Shown one piece after another: positions 7,419-15,142 of a stretch of 15,285 bases of DNA. The stretch's first letter is position 1, and each line of letters starts with the position of its first letter. The position numbers and the translations under genes were made by a program. The notes beneath the pieces are model-generated. The model saw only the letters and a program-made list of their open reading frames with translations, was not told the DNA's origin and did not search any database. Origin of the DNA: DATCLA01 sp036564195 (GTDB lineage Bacteria > Bacillota > UBA4882 > UBA8346); contig DATCLA010000009.1 in NCBI GenBank assembly GCA_036564195.1, positions 1 through 15,285 on the forward strand. The letters run 5' to 3'.

Positions 7419-9065
7419 TCAGGGATCAATCCGTTTGGCAAGAGGCATCCGCCGTCCCGCTCCAAAGGCCTTAGAAGTAACCTTTAACCCCGGCGCTGCT
7501 TGTCGGCGTTTATATTCATTCCGATCCACGGTATGAACCACCCATTTTACGGTATCGGCATCAAAACCCTGGGCAATGATTTGTGCGGCGGAATACCCTT
7601 CCTCGATATAATAGTGAAGAATCGCGTCCAAAACCGGATACGGCGGTAAAGAATCCTGATCCTTCTGATTAGGCCGCAATTCTGCCGAAGGAGGTTTAGT
7701 AATTATCGATTCGGGAATAATTTCGCCGTTGCGATTGATGTACCGCGCCAGGTCGTACACAAGGGTCTTCGGCACATCGGAAATTACGCTTAATCCGCCA
7801 CTCATATCCCCGTAAAGGGTACAGTAGCCGACCGCCAGTTCGCTTTTATTACCGGTGGAAAGCGCCAGATAGCCAAACTTATTTGAAAAAGCCATAATTA
7901 TATTGCCCCGGATTCGCGCCTGAATATTTTCTTCAGTTTGGTCGATGGCTTTACCGGTAAAATATCCCTCCAAGCTTTCCAGATAAGACTGGAAGATCGG
8001 GGTAATCGGAATCACCTTAAATTCAATTCCTAAAGTTTCAGCCAATTTTTGCGAGTCCGAGACGCTCTCTTCCGAAGAATAAGGTGATGGCATCGCAATT
8101 CCCAGCACATTTTCCTTACCTAAAGCAGCCACTGCCAGACAACAGGTTAACGCCGAATCCAAGCCACCAGAAAGCCCAATTACCGCCTTGGAAAAACCGC
8201 ATTTTCGCATATAATCTTTAATTCCCAGCACCAATGCCTGATAAAGCGTTTCATCCCGGTCTAAGGGCTGATATGGTTCCGCTCTGCCAACGGCTGCGCT
8301 ATCAACCGTTTCGATATGTTCTTGGAAAAACACTTCCCGAAATAAGGATTTGCCGTCCCGGTCAAACGCCATACTCCCGCCGTCAAAGATTAACTCATCA
8401 TTCCCGCCGACCTGGTTAACAAAGTACAAGGGAATTTGGTGCCGCACCGCATGACTGCGGATTACCCGCTGGCGTATTGCTGCTTTTCCCAAGTGAAACG
8501 GCGAGGCCGACAAGTTAATTAATAAGGTAGCCCCGGCCTGAACCAGGTTCGTAATGGGATCGAGCGGATAAATAGTACCAACCGGCTGATAATCCGGACC
8601 GTTCCAAGCATCTTCGCAAATGGAGATCCCAATCTGCTCTCCCTTAAACCCAACCAAACTTGATCCGGACGCCGGTTCAAAGTAGCGTTCCTCATCAAAA
8701 ACATCATAGGCTGGCAGCAACGACTTGGCCTGTGTGGCGATTACTTCCCCCTGAAACACGAAAACTGCCGAATTGGTCAATCCTTTTCCGACAGCTTTTC
8801 CGGTACGCAGCGGCGCACCAAAGAGGATACCGGTCCCTGGGTAATCCCTGGAAGCTTCACACACCCGACGGATCGCCACTTCAACCTGGTCAATAAACCA
8901 GGCCTGCTCCAGCAGATCTTTAGGAGGGTAACCAACCAAAAACAGTTCCGGAAAGACGATTAAATCCGTCTTTCCACTCTGCTCGGCCAATAAACTTAAA
9001 ATTCGTCTCAGATTTCCCTCAATATCGCCTACAATCGGGTTTAATTGCGCCAGGGTAACTCGCAT
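7419..9065 (-). CDS. nadE: glutamine-dependent NAD+ synthetase
   Basis: Converts deamido-NAD to NAD with ATP, using ammonia released from glutamine. The 548-residue protein has two domains. A nitrilase-type glutaminase (about 1-260) shows the Glu-Lys-Cys triad: E40 in FPELFL, K114 in AKSLLPAYDVFDE and C150 in SICEDAW. The synthetase domain follows, with the ATP-pyrophosphatase loop SGGLDSA at 299-305. I prefer the ATG at 9065: homologues begin at this MRVTLAQLNP-like position, and CAGGAGG (9083-9077) lies 11 bases upstream, with AAAGG closer still. An ATG seven codons earlier would place that ribosome binding site inside the gene. A promoter with an overlapping inverted repeat lies upstream, and the prs-like gene follows in the same unit. 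Confidence 0.95.
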   Translation of the reverse strand: MRVTLAQLNPIVGDIEGNLRRILSLLAEQSGKTDLIVFPELFLVGYPPKDLLEQAWFIDQVEVAIRRVCEASRDYPGTGILFGAPLRTGKAVGKGLTNSAVFVFQGEVIATQAKSLLPAYDVFDEERYFEPASGSSLVGFKGEQIGISICEDAWNGPDYQPVGTIYPLDPITNLVQAGATLLINLSASPFHLGKAAIRQRVIRSHAVRHQIPLYFVNQVGGNDELIFDGGSMAFDRDGKSLFREVFFQEHIETVDSAAVGRAEPYQPLDRDETLYQALVLGIKDYMRKCGFSKAVIGLSGGLDSALTCCLAVAALGKENVLGIAMPSPYSSEESVSDSQKLAETLGIEFKVIPITPIFQSYLESLEGYFTGKAIDQTEENIQARIRGNIIMAFSNKFGYLALSTGNKSELAVGYCTLYGDMSGGLSVISDVPKTLVYDLARYINRNGEIIPESIITKPPSAELRPNQKDQDSLPPYPVLDAILHYYIEEGYSAAQIIAQGFDADTVKWVVHTVDRNEYKRRQAAPGLKVTSKAFGAGRRMPLAKRIDP

Positions 9066-9115
9066 TGCCTTTAAATCCTCCTGCATCAGCTTTACAAATA
9101 AGCTAGCACAGATTA

Positions 9116-9144
9116 ATTATAAAACCCGCTTAATAAATCACCAA
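9116..9144 (-). promoter_or_regulatory. candidate promoter for nadE-prs
   Basis: The minus strand has TTGGTG (9144-9139), an exact 17-base spacer and a perfect TATAAT (9121-9116), about 50 bases before the nadE start. An inverted repeat overlaps the -35 and the spacer, so the site may be regulated. Confidence 0.65.
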
Positions 9145-9151
9145 GCGGTTT
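9121..9151 (-). repeat. inverted repeat overlapping the nadE promoter (operator or weak terminator)
   Basis: On the minus strand, AAACCGCTT (9151-9143) can pair with AAGCGGGTTT (9131-9122) with one bulged G, across an 11-base loop, and TTTTATAATT follows. It could be a weak terminator for the upstream radical SAM gene, whose stop is about 60 bases away. It could instead be an operator covering the -35 and spacer of the nadE promoter. Position favours a regulatory role but does not prove it. Confidence 0.5.
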
Positions 9152-9211
9152 GGATGGTTTTAAAACATTTGTAATATCTCTTAACAAATTAATCATTCGC
9201 CTATTTTTGGA

Positions 9212-10204
9212 TTAATCCTCCATCAAGTAGGAAATTGGCCCTCCGCAACCGGGGCAGCTGCTTTTGGCCAACACCTTTACCTGGTAACCGTTGCGTTTTA
9301 CCAGTACTGTCCCGCATTTTGGACAGGCAGTCTCATTAGGAGCCCCAACATTGCCCAAATAGACATAGTTCAGGTACTCCCGGGCAATCCGGTAAGCCTG
9401 CTGCAGGGAGGTTTCACTGGTCGGTGGACGGTCCAGCTTATAATTGGGAAAATAGCGCGAAAGGTGCAACGGAATGTCAGGATCAAGTGCAGCAATCCAC
9501 CGGGCCAATGCTTCTAACTGCCCTGGGTCATCATTCTCCCCCGGGACTAATAATGTTGTTATCTCCAGATGAATCCGGCCCGCTGCCGTTTGAATATTAT
9601 CCAATACCGGCTGGAGCCAGCCATGACACCATTGACGGTAATATTCAGGCTGAAAGCCCTTAAGATCAATATTGGCGGCATCCGTCCACTTTAACAATTC
9701 CGCCCAGGGTCTGGCGTTTAAAAAAGCATTGGTGACCAGCACATTTTTCATCCCGGCCTCATGGATTAAAGGCATTGTGTCCAATAAAAACTCGTACCAG
9801 ACCCCCGGTTCCGAATAAGTATAGGCCAGTCCCAGATTGCCATATTCCCGTTGCGTCTCAAGGGCCAGCTTAACCAGTTCCTCCGGTGTAACCTCCCGGG
9901 TAAGGGCACCCGGTTCCCGGGAGATCTGCCAGTTCTGACAGAACTCACAAGCCAGGTTACAACCAACTGTCCCCACTGATAAGATCATCCGGCCCGGGTA
10001 AAAGTGGTATAAAGGCTTTTTCTCAACCGGGTCCAAAGCCAATGCCGCCACTTGACCATAGTTAGTAGCGATCAGTTTTCCATCCTGGTGGAAACGGATA
10101 TTACAAAATCCGGATTTTCCAGTTGGAATTTGACAATTGCGGGGGCACAGTTCACATTGGATTTTCTCATTATCGATCGGGCTGTAAAAACTGGCTTGTT
10201 TCAT
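9212..10204 (-). CDS. amrS: AmmeMemoRadiSam system radical SAM enzyme
   Basis: A 330-residue radical SAM protein. The 4Fe-4S motif is CNLACEFC (C82, C86, C89). The N-terminal cysteine cluster CELCPRNCQIPTGKSGFC (C17, C20, C24, C34) is characteristic of the AmmeMemoRadiSam (PflA-like) radical SAM family. The C-terminus holds two CxxC pairs (C294/C297 and C317/C320) that resemble a zinc ribbon. The family is defined by occurrence with AMMECR1 and Memo/LigB-like proteins, and both of those domains are encoded just upstream. Its substrate is, to my knowledge, not established. The start is ATG at 10204 with AAAGGTG 5 bases upstream. The 197-base gap to the upstream gene holds AT-rich sequence and a weak stem near 10370-10389, but no convincing promoter or terminator. 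Confidence 0.93.
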   Translation of the reverse strand: MKQASFYSPIDNEKIQCELCPRNCQIPTGKSGFCNIRFHQDGKLIATNYGQVAALALDPVEKKPLYHFYPGRMILSVGTVGCNLACEFCQNWQISREPGALTREVTPEELVKLALETQREYGNLGLAYTYSEPGVWYEFLLDTMPLIHEAGMKNVLVTNAFLNARPWAELLKWTDAANIDLKGFQPEYYRQWCHGWLQPVLDNIQTAAGRIHLEITTLLVPGENDDPGQLEALARWIAALDPDIPLHLSRYFPNYKLDRPPTSETSLQQAYRIAREYLNYVYLGNVGAPNETACPKCGTVLVKRNGYQVKVLAKSSCPGCGGPISYLMED

Positions 10205-10401
10205 AATTACACCTTTTAAGTTGAACTCAAGGAATTCCGTCTGTTGCTATTTTAGGGAATTGCATAATCACAATAAACCCTTTGGCCACAATATCTAGTG
10301 ACTAATTCGGATGTATCTATTAATAAATTATCCAATTCTTTAACTTAGATGTTTCAAATTATTATTAGTGAAGATGCCTTTCACCTATTTTTTATTGCAA
10401 T

Positions 10402-11796
10402 TTAATAATACCTTTCCACTTCGAACCGTTTCAATTCCACCGGTTCATTGGGGCCAATCCCGGCTTTACGTTTGGCGATAGCTATCTGTTCTGCAGCAGA
10501 ATTGATCCCTTCCAGATTCGGCAGTAGTAATCCGGTCCGGTGGCCGTGACTCACGATCACACCATAGCGTTTCGGATCCAAGTCATCGATGCTCCTTACC
10601 GGTTCGGGGGGTTTTAAAATATCAACACTATAGATCAGTTGGTCCAGTTCCGCCACTTCAACCGGGTTAAAGCGAGGATCGCGGGTTGCGGCGGCAATGG
10701 CATTAGCACTAATTTCGGCAATAATGTTTACCCGGGTAGGTTCGATGGTACCGATACAGCCGCGTAATTCACCGTGTTTTTTGATTGACACAAACACTCC
10801 GGCCCGTTGGTCCTGAAATTCTTGCAGCCCTTGGGGCTCGGGCATTTCTTTATTCTGAACGTATGCTTCAACGACTCCCCGGGCGAACCGGACTAACGGA
10901 GATTCCGCCGCGTGCCGCTTTTGAATCAGCTGCTTGCGACGGGCAAAAAAAGCAGCGGTATAACCCGGTCTTTCACCCCGGGGGTGAAAAGTAGCTACCG
11001 CATAACCGACGCCAAAGGGTCCTTCGTAACTATGTACTTGAGCCTGGAAATCAAGTCCGTCGAAAGCTCCCAAAAGCATAATCAGGCTGCGAAATCCGCA
11101 TTGAGCGGCGTTTTCCAGCAATTCCGGATCAAATTCCATAAACTCCTTAACCGCTGACTGTTTGATCAGTTCTACCAGTTTTCGGTCAAATTCAGCGCCC
11201 CGGGGATTATACCCCGAAGGAGCACCCTCCTTCAAACAATGCGAAAGATCACCACTGGCAATGATTGCTGTTTTCCGGCCTAATTCCGCAACTGCCTTGC
11301 GGACCTGATTGCCGAATTGATAAAGTTCCTCCAGTGGCAAGAAACTTAAGGGGATTACCACCAGTTTAACCCGGGAAGCCCATTCTGGGTTAAAAAAGGA
11401 CAACGGTACTAAGACCCCATGGTCCAAACCTTGCGGGAAACGGTTTCTCGCTGCCTGCTGCTGTTCCATCAGATATACCGGTAATCCGGCGGTTTGACTT
11501 AAAATTCCGATCCGTTCCGCCAACTCCCGATCAGTCTCCCAACTCCAGGTATGATTGAGACCAAATTGTTGTAATCCCCCAGAAAGACGCCGGTCAGCAT
11601 AGACAATAATTGCATCCTGATAAACCGTACCATGGGGTGTAAAGACTACCAACGTCTGCGGCGGGTCTGCTTGTAACATCTTGTCCACTGCCTGCATAGC
11701 AGTGATAGTGGCTGCTGCCTGCTGCCGGTCGGCTGCCGCCCCAATCCCTGAGACTATAATTGGCGGGTGCGGCAGCAAGGCACCAATGTTAATCAT
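10402..11796 (-). CDS. amrA: AmmeMemoRadiSam fusion protein: LigB/Memo-like domain plus AMMECR1 domain
   Basis: A 464-residue two-domain fusion. Residues 1 to about 270 are a LigB-like (class III extradiol dioxygenase) / Memo fold. Candidate metal or active-site histidines are H10 (LLPHPP), H55 (FTPHG), H126 (LDHGVLVPL) and H186 (SGDLSH); the domain ends with GPFGVGYAVA. Residues about 295-464 are an AMMECR1 domain with the hallmark LRGCIGT at 344-350, NAIAAATRDPRF at 365-376 and the C-terminal LKRFEVERYY. LigB and Memo are structurally related, so dioxygenase activity should not be assumed. Together with the radical SAM gene this completes the three-part system in two genes. The ATG has AAGGAGGG 6 bases upstream, and that site overlaps the stop codon of the preceding barrel gene, 12 bases away. 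Confidence 0.92.
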   Translation of the reverse strand: MINIGALLPHPPIIVSGIGAAADRQQAAATITAMQAVDKMLQADPPQTLVVFTPHGTVYQDAIIVYADRRLSGGLQQFGLNHTWSWETDRELAERIGILSQTAGLPVYLMEQQQAARNRFPQGLDHGVLVPLSFFNPEWASRVKLVVIPLSFLPLEELYQFGNQVRKAVAELGRKTAIIASGDLSHCLKEGAPSGYNPRGAEFDRKLVELIKQSAVKEFMEFDPELLENAAQCGFRSLIMLLGAFDGLDFQAQVHSYEGPFGVGYAVATFHPRGERPGYTAAFFARRKQLIQKRHAAESPLVRFARGVVEAYVQNKEMPEPQGLQEFQDQRAGVFVSIKKHGELRGCIGTIEPTRVNIIAEISANAIAAATRDPRFNPVEVAELDQLIYSVDILKPPEPVRSIDDLDPKRYGVIVSHGHRTGLLLPNLEGINSAAEQIAIAKRKAGIGPNEPVELKRFEVERYY

Positions 11797-11808
11797 CCGG
11801 TTCCCTCC

Positions 11809-12990
11809 TTAAAAGTTATAAGTAGCTTTCAACTCATACTTTGCTTTCCGTGTGATTAGATCTCCGTTTGGCGCCAGGCGCAACTGCCAGTCCAGTTTGG
11901 CCCATTGCCAGCCCAAAGTAGTGACTCCTCCCGCAACTGTCCCGTCTTCGGAAGCGTAATTTTGATAGCGATATTGTTTAACAAAGACTTCAATATTATA
12001 AGTAAAGATTTTGGTTTTCTGCTCAAACTCCACTGCTACCGCTTGTTGCCGGCGGGAGCGATAATCATCATCCGGATCTTTGGTTTCTTCCTCGGTCAAT
12101 TGATAGTTAGCCGAATAGGCATAGTCACTCAATGCAATTTTCCCAGCCAACCACCAGTTGGCAGCCGGATGATACTTACATTTTAGATCAAATCCGTTTT
12201 TTTGACTATCCCCATTAGCGCCGTAATAATCAGACCGGGAACAGGAACCGGTCCACTCCCAAAACTCATTTTGTTCAAGGTTTGCCTTTATAACCCATCT
12301 CTCCCGGGCGCTATCCCGGTTTACCCGGTAATCATCTTCTGAAGCAGCAACATCCAAACTCAAGCCGAGTTTGGATGTTACTTTCCATTTTAACTTCTGA
12401 GCAAGCGCAAGCCGAGTATAACTGTGATCTTCACTTTTGGGATAATATTTATTGGTCCGCCTTAATTTTAGTCCAACCGACCAGGCATCCGGGTTATATT
12501 TAAAAAAGACTTCCTCCTGATGCAAGCCATAGTCATACCGATCGCCGGTTTGGTCCTTAATTAACCTCTGCCGGTGCGCCTGAGCATAACGAACCCCAAA
12601 GCTCCATTGCTCTCCTAGCGTCCACCGGTAATCAAGATTGAAAAAGAGAAGCTCGTTTTTTAAGTTCCATTTATCACCAGCTGTAACAGTTAACCCTTTG
12701 CTTAACTCCGGAAATTTCAAAGCGGTCTGAACCTTCGAGTATGAATCCTCCTCGCCAGCAACAGTTGCTTCATAATTGTCTTCCAAAGCCGCCAAATAAA
12801 ACTTTCCGGCTAATTCCATCTGCAACCATTCGGTCCGGGCAGACGAGACTATCGAAAGCCAGTTTTTAGTCTCTTCCCCTTCAGTGTACTTACTGCCGAC
12901 CTCCATCTGGTCAAATTTAAAACTGTAGGCTCCTGCCGGAACTGCCGCCAAAAACAGGGCAAAGATTAAAACCCCCAAACAGCTTCGCAT
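11809..12990 (-). CDS. predicted outer-membrane beta-barrel protein (paralog 2)
   Basis: 393 residues with a signal peptide (MRS, then hydrophobic LGVLIFALFLAAVPAGA, likely cleaved after residue 21). A long body of alternating polar/aromatic strands with acidic loops follows. The last strand, YELKATYNF, has hydrophobic residues at -1, -3, -5, -7 and -9 and ends in Phe, as recognised by the BamA assembly machinery in diderm bacteria. It is clearly paralogous to the gene at 13160-14443. Shared stretches include KFPELSKGL / RFPQLSKGL, VAVEFEQK, EVFVK, APNGDL and TRKA. Substrate or pore function cannot be read from sequence. The ATG at 12990 has AAAGGAG 8 bases upstream. Its stop lies inside the ribosome binding site of the LigB-AMMECR1 gene, suggesting co-translation. 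Confidence 0.8.
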   Translation of the reverse strand: MRSCLGVLIFALFLAAVPAGAYSFKFDQMEVGSKYTEGEETKNWLSIVSSARTEWLQMELAGKFYLAALEDNYEATVAGEEDSYSKVQTALKFPELSKGLTVTAGDKWNLKNELLFFNLDYRWTLGEQWSFGVRYAQAHRQRLIKDQTGDRYDYGLHQEEVFFKYNPDAWSVGLKLRRTNKYYPKSEDHSYTRLALAQKLKWKVTSKLGLSLDVAASEDDYRVNRDSARERWVIKANLEQNEFWEWTGSCSRSDYYGANGDSQKNGFDLKCKYHPAANWWLAGKIALSDYAYSANYQLTEEETKDPDDDYRSRRQQAVAVEFEQKTKIFTYNIEVFVKQYRYQNYASEDGTVAGGVTTLGWQWAKLDWQLRLAPNGDLITRKAKYELKATYNF

Positions 12991-13159
12991 CTTATGCTCT
13001 CCTTTTGTCGTTCCTAATCAAACATAACTACACTATCCGGGAGTTTTAACCCATCTGCCTTTGTTTTTATACAGCTGAACCGGTTAACCCCGTTTCGATA
13101 AAGCTTCCGAAGTTATTATTTTTTATGCCTGAAGTAAGGTAATCGCTAAAGTTTCAAAT

Positions 13160-14443
13160 TTAAAATTTATATGTTGCTTTCAATTCATAATTGGCTTTCC
13201 GGGTGTACAGATCGCCATTGGGGGCTGCCCGGAACGACCAGTGCAAATTCATCCAGTCCCAGGCAATCACACCGATAATCCCGGCCTTGGTGTCATCTTC
13301 TGGTTCTTCCCCAGCATCATATTGGAAATTCTTTACAAAAACCTCAAGATTATAAGAAAACGGTTCTAACTTCTGTTCAAATTCCACAGCAACAACCTGT
13401 TGCTGCCGGGAATTGTAATCAGCGTCTTTATCTTTGGGATTATTATAATGGGCCTGATATGTTACATCATAATAGTAATCATTCAGAAATAACTTGGCTG
13501 CCAGCCACCAGTTACTGTCGCTGGTATATTTAGCCCGAGCACTGATACTGTCGGTATTATAGCCGCCGTCAAAGCCGGTATAATCGGTTTGACTGTACGA
13601 ACTGCTTAAAGTCCAGTTATTGTTCAGTTTATACGTACCGCTCAACACCCAGCGTTCTTTGTCTCCGTCCCGCTTTAGCTGGTCTTCATATTCCGCATCA
13701 GTGGTAGCATACCGCAAACCGAGAAGTAATTTGGAAGTTGCCTGCCAGGTCAGCCGCTGGTTTGTTTCGTAACTTAATGATGAATAGTCCCGGTTGTAAC
13801 CAAAATTATCATGCATCTGCTGTGAGGCGTTTACAAAATCCCGGTCGATCCGTTTCACATTTAACGAATAACCCCAATTCCTCGGGGAATAATCTAAGTA
13901 AAACTCTGCCTGCTGCCGATCCAGGTCGCCGCCATAGTCTTCTTCGCTGCTTGCTCCACCGGTTTCCGGATCGGGGGTATTAGAAGAAGTTTTGGAACCG
14001 TCAGCCTTGTCCTTACGATTAGCAATATCATACCTAGCACCCAAGGTTAAATGCCGGACCGGACTCCAACCATAGCCTAGTCCATAAAGGGAGATATCGT
14101 AATTTTCATTCCATTTATAACCTAAAGATGCATCCAACCCTTTACTTAATTGGGGAAACCTGAAGTTGGCCTTAACCCCGGAATACAAGTCACCCATCCC
14201 GTTACGGGAATAATCAACCCAGTTCTCAGATAATTGGGGAAAATAAAATTTACCTTGTAAATTCATACGCATCCAGTCGTAAGTAGTGTTGGAATTAAAA
14301 TAAAGCCAATTCTGATCTTCTTCATCTTCAATTCGTTTCACTCCGACCGTTACCCTATCCATCTGAAAACCTTCAGCTAAAACCGCAGTTCCCAAGGTGA
14401 TAATCATTACTGTAACAATTAAAACCCGAATTAATATCTTCAT
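13160..14443 (-). CDS. predicted outer-membrane beta-barrel protein (paralog 1)
   Basis: 427 residues from the ATG at 14443. The signal peptide (MKILIRV, then hydrophobic LIVTVMIITLGTAVLA) is probably cleaved before EGFQMD. The mature part is rich in Tyr/Trp, with alternating strands and acidic, Asp/Glu/Asn-rich loops (for instance around 145-165). The C-terminal strand YELKATYKF ends in Phe with aromatic or hydrophobic residues at alternating positions, the beta-signal of outer-membrane barrels. It is the tandem paralog of the gene at 11809-12990, with a longer loop region. I preferred ATG 14443 because AAAGGAG lies 9 bases upstream; an in-frame TTG at 14452 would have no spacing. A candidate promoter with operator-like boxes lies about 190 bases upstream. 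No terminator is visible in the 169 bases before the second barrel gene, so read-through is likely. Confidence 0.8.
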   Translation of the reverse strand: MKILIRVLIVTVMIITLGTAVLAEGFQMDRVTVGVKRIEDEEDQNWLYFNSNTTYDWMRMNLQGKFYFPQLSENWVDYSRNGMGDLYSGVKANFRFPQLSKGLDASLGYKWNENYDISLYGLGYGWSPVRHLTLGARYDIANRKDKADGSKTSSNTPDPETGGASSEEDYGGDLDRQQAEFYLDYSPRNWGYSLNVKRIDRDFVNASQQMHDNFGYNRDYSSLSYETNQRLTWQATSKLLLGLRYATTDAEYEDQLKRDGDKERWVLSGTYKLNNNWTLSSSYSQTDYTGFDGGYNTDSISARAKYTSDSNWWLAAKLFLNDYYYDVTYQAHYNNPKDKDADYNSRQQQVVAVEFEQKLEPFSYNLEVFVKNFQYDAGEEPEDDTKAGIIGVIAWDWMNLHWSFRAAPNGDLYTRKANYELKATYKF

Positions 14444-14631
14444 AACACTCAACTCCTTTTGGTATAATGAAGATATAATTCCATAAAATTTGGTAAATTC
14501 CTCCTTTTAAGGAATGTTTTATTAAAAATATTCTACTTTTTACAGTTTATTTTTGAGAAGTTCCCTTCTTTCTTAACTGGTCCTTTTTCTTAGTTAAGCT
14601 AGTTCCTAATTCCCTTTCTTAACATTTTAAT
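14444..14631 (-). other. long leader of the first barrel gene, with repeated GTTAAG motifs
   Basis: If the promoter at 14639-14667 is used, this is a 5' leader of about 190 bases. It contains GTTAAGAAAG twice (14623-14614 and 14577-14568), each followed by GGGAA within a few bases. A CTTAAC between them (14598-14593) could pair with either GTTAAG. A small hairpin AGAAG-GGAA-CTTCT (14568-14555) has a GNRA-type loop. An extra AAAGGAGG (14507-14500) has no start codon at normal distance. I do not recognise a known riboswitch. Confidence 0.4.
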
Positions 14632-14675
14632 ACAATATATGGTATCTAACATAGGTTAGTCGGTCAATATATTGT
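14632..14675 (-). promoter_or_regulatory. candidate promoter with paired operator-like boxes before the first barrel gene
   Basis: The minus strand has TTGACC (14667-14662), a 17-base spacer and TACCAT (14644-14639, four of six). The palindrome CAATATATTG (14665-14674 on the plus strand) overlaps the -35. A near copy, CAATATATGG (14633-14642), overlaps the -10; the two are 32 bases apart centre to centre, about three helical turns. Together they form a 9-bp outer inverted repeat, ACAATATAT/ATATATTGT, with an inner CTAAC/GTTAG pair (14646-14650, 14655-14659). This resembles a regulator binding site more than a terminator, as no T run follows. Confidence 0.5.
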
Positions 14676-14708
14676 GTTAAAAAGCATTTAGGAATTATAA
14701 AACATCCT

Positions 14709-15053
14709 TTAGTAGTAATCATCAGCAGCCACCAAATCAATTATAAAATCCCAAATTTCATTGGCTGAATCAATGATCGCCTCAAGGTTAGTTGTGGCGA
14801 GATCAGCGTCAACCAAGGAAGCCAATTGTTCCTCGATAGCTTCAAATTCCGGCTTGACCAGTTTACATTCGTTAAATAACTCATTTAGTGAACCTAAGCT
14901 TTCAACAGCGTTGGAGGTTAAAAAGGCCTGCAGTAGGTAGGTAATTCCCCGCAAAAACAAATTATGGGCGTTTTCCAAAGAATTCTCCCCTACCATTTCC
15001 GCCTGCTCAAATAGTTCGTTAGCTTTCTCAATTAAATCTTCAACTTTTTTCAT
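14709..15053 (-). CDS. hypothetical acidic all-helical protein, 114 aa, possibly HEPN-like
   Basis: I do not recognise the family with certainty. The protein looks entirely helical and acidic. A first helix (VEDLIEKANELFEQAEMVG, 4-22) is followed by a long helical stretch containing NLFLRGITYLLQAFL (31-45) and SLNELFNECK (55-64). A C-terminal helix ends in DLVAADDYY. The helix pattern, with a hydrophobic LRGITYLLQAF segment and then an S-LNEL turn, recalls HEPN domains. The catalytic R-x4-6-H motif of HEPN nucleases is absent, so at best this is an inactive or structural member. The ATG at 15053 has only a weak AAAGGG 9 bases upstream; no in-frame upstream start exists before a stop codon. 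It stands alone, downstream of a divergent intergenic region and just before the barrel promoter. Confidence 0.75.
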   Translation of the reverse strand: MKKVEDLIEKANELFEQAEMVGENSLENAHNLFLRGITYLLQAFLTSNAVESLGSLNELFNECKLVKPEFEAIEEQLASLVDADLATTNLEAIIDSANEIWDFIIDLVAADDYY

Positions 15054-15142
15054 TAGAATATACCCTTTTTCATATAGATGTTATCTAAAGACCCGGTAAA
15101 CAGTCAGGTCATGTATTCTTTAGTATCATGGCCATACAATTG

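Noticed and set aside
8234..8896. Frames of 61-78 codons overlapping nadE on both strands
   Set aside because: The nadE frame carries all catalytic motifs through this stretch, so these are frame shadows.
10368..10392. Short stem TAGTGAA/TTCACCTA with a T run on the plus strand near the end of the fusion gene
   Set aside because: It has a bulge, is short, and the T run is on the wrong strand for the minus-strand genes.
13112..13138. Plus-strand CTTCCGAAG followed by a T-rich run, looking like a terminator
   Set aside because: The stem is only three base pairs and no plus-strand gene lies upstream.
14453..14485. Ten-codon frame (starting MELYLHY) whose TGA overlaps the ribosome binding site of the first barrel gene
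   Set aside because: Its nearest ribosome binding site is about 15 bases from the ATG, too far for normal initiation; likely chance.
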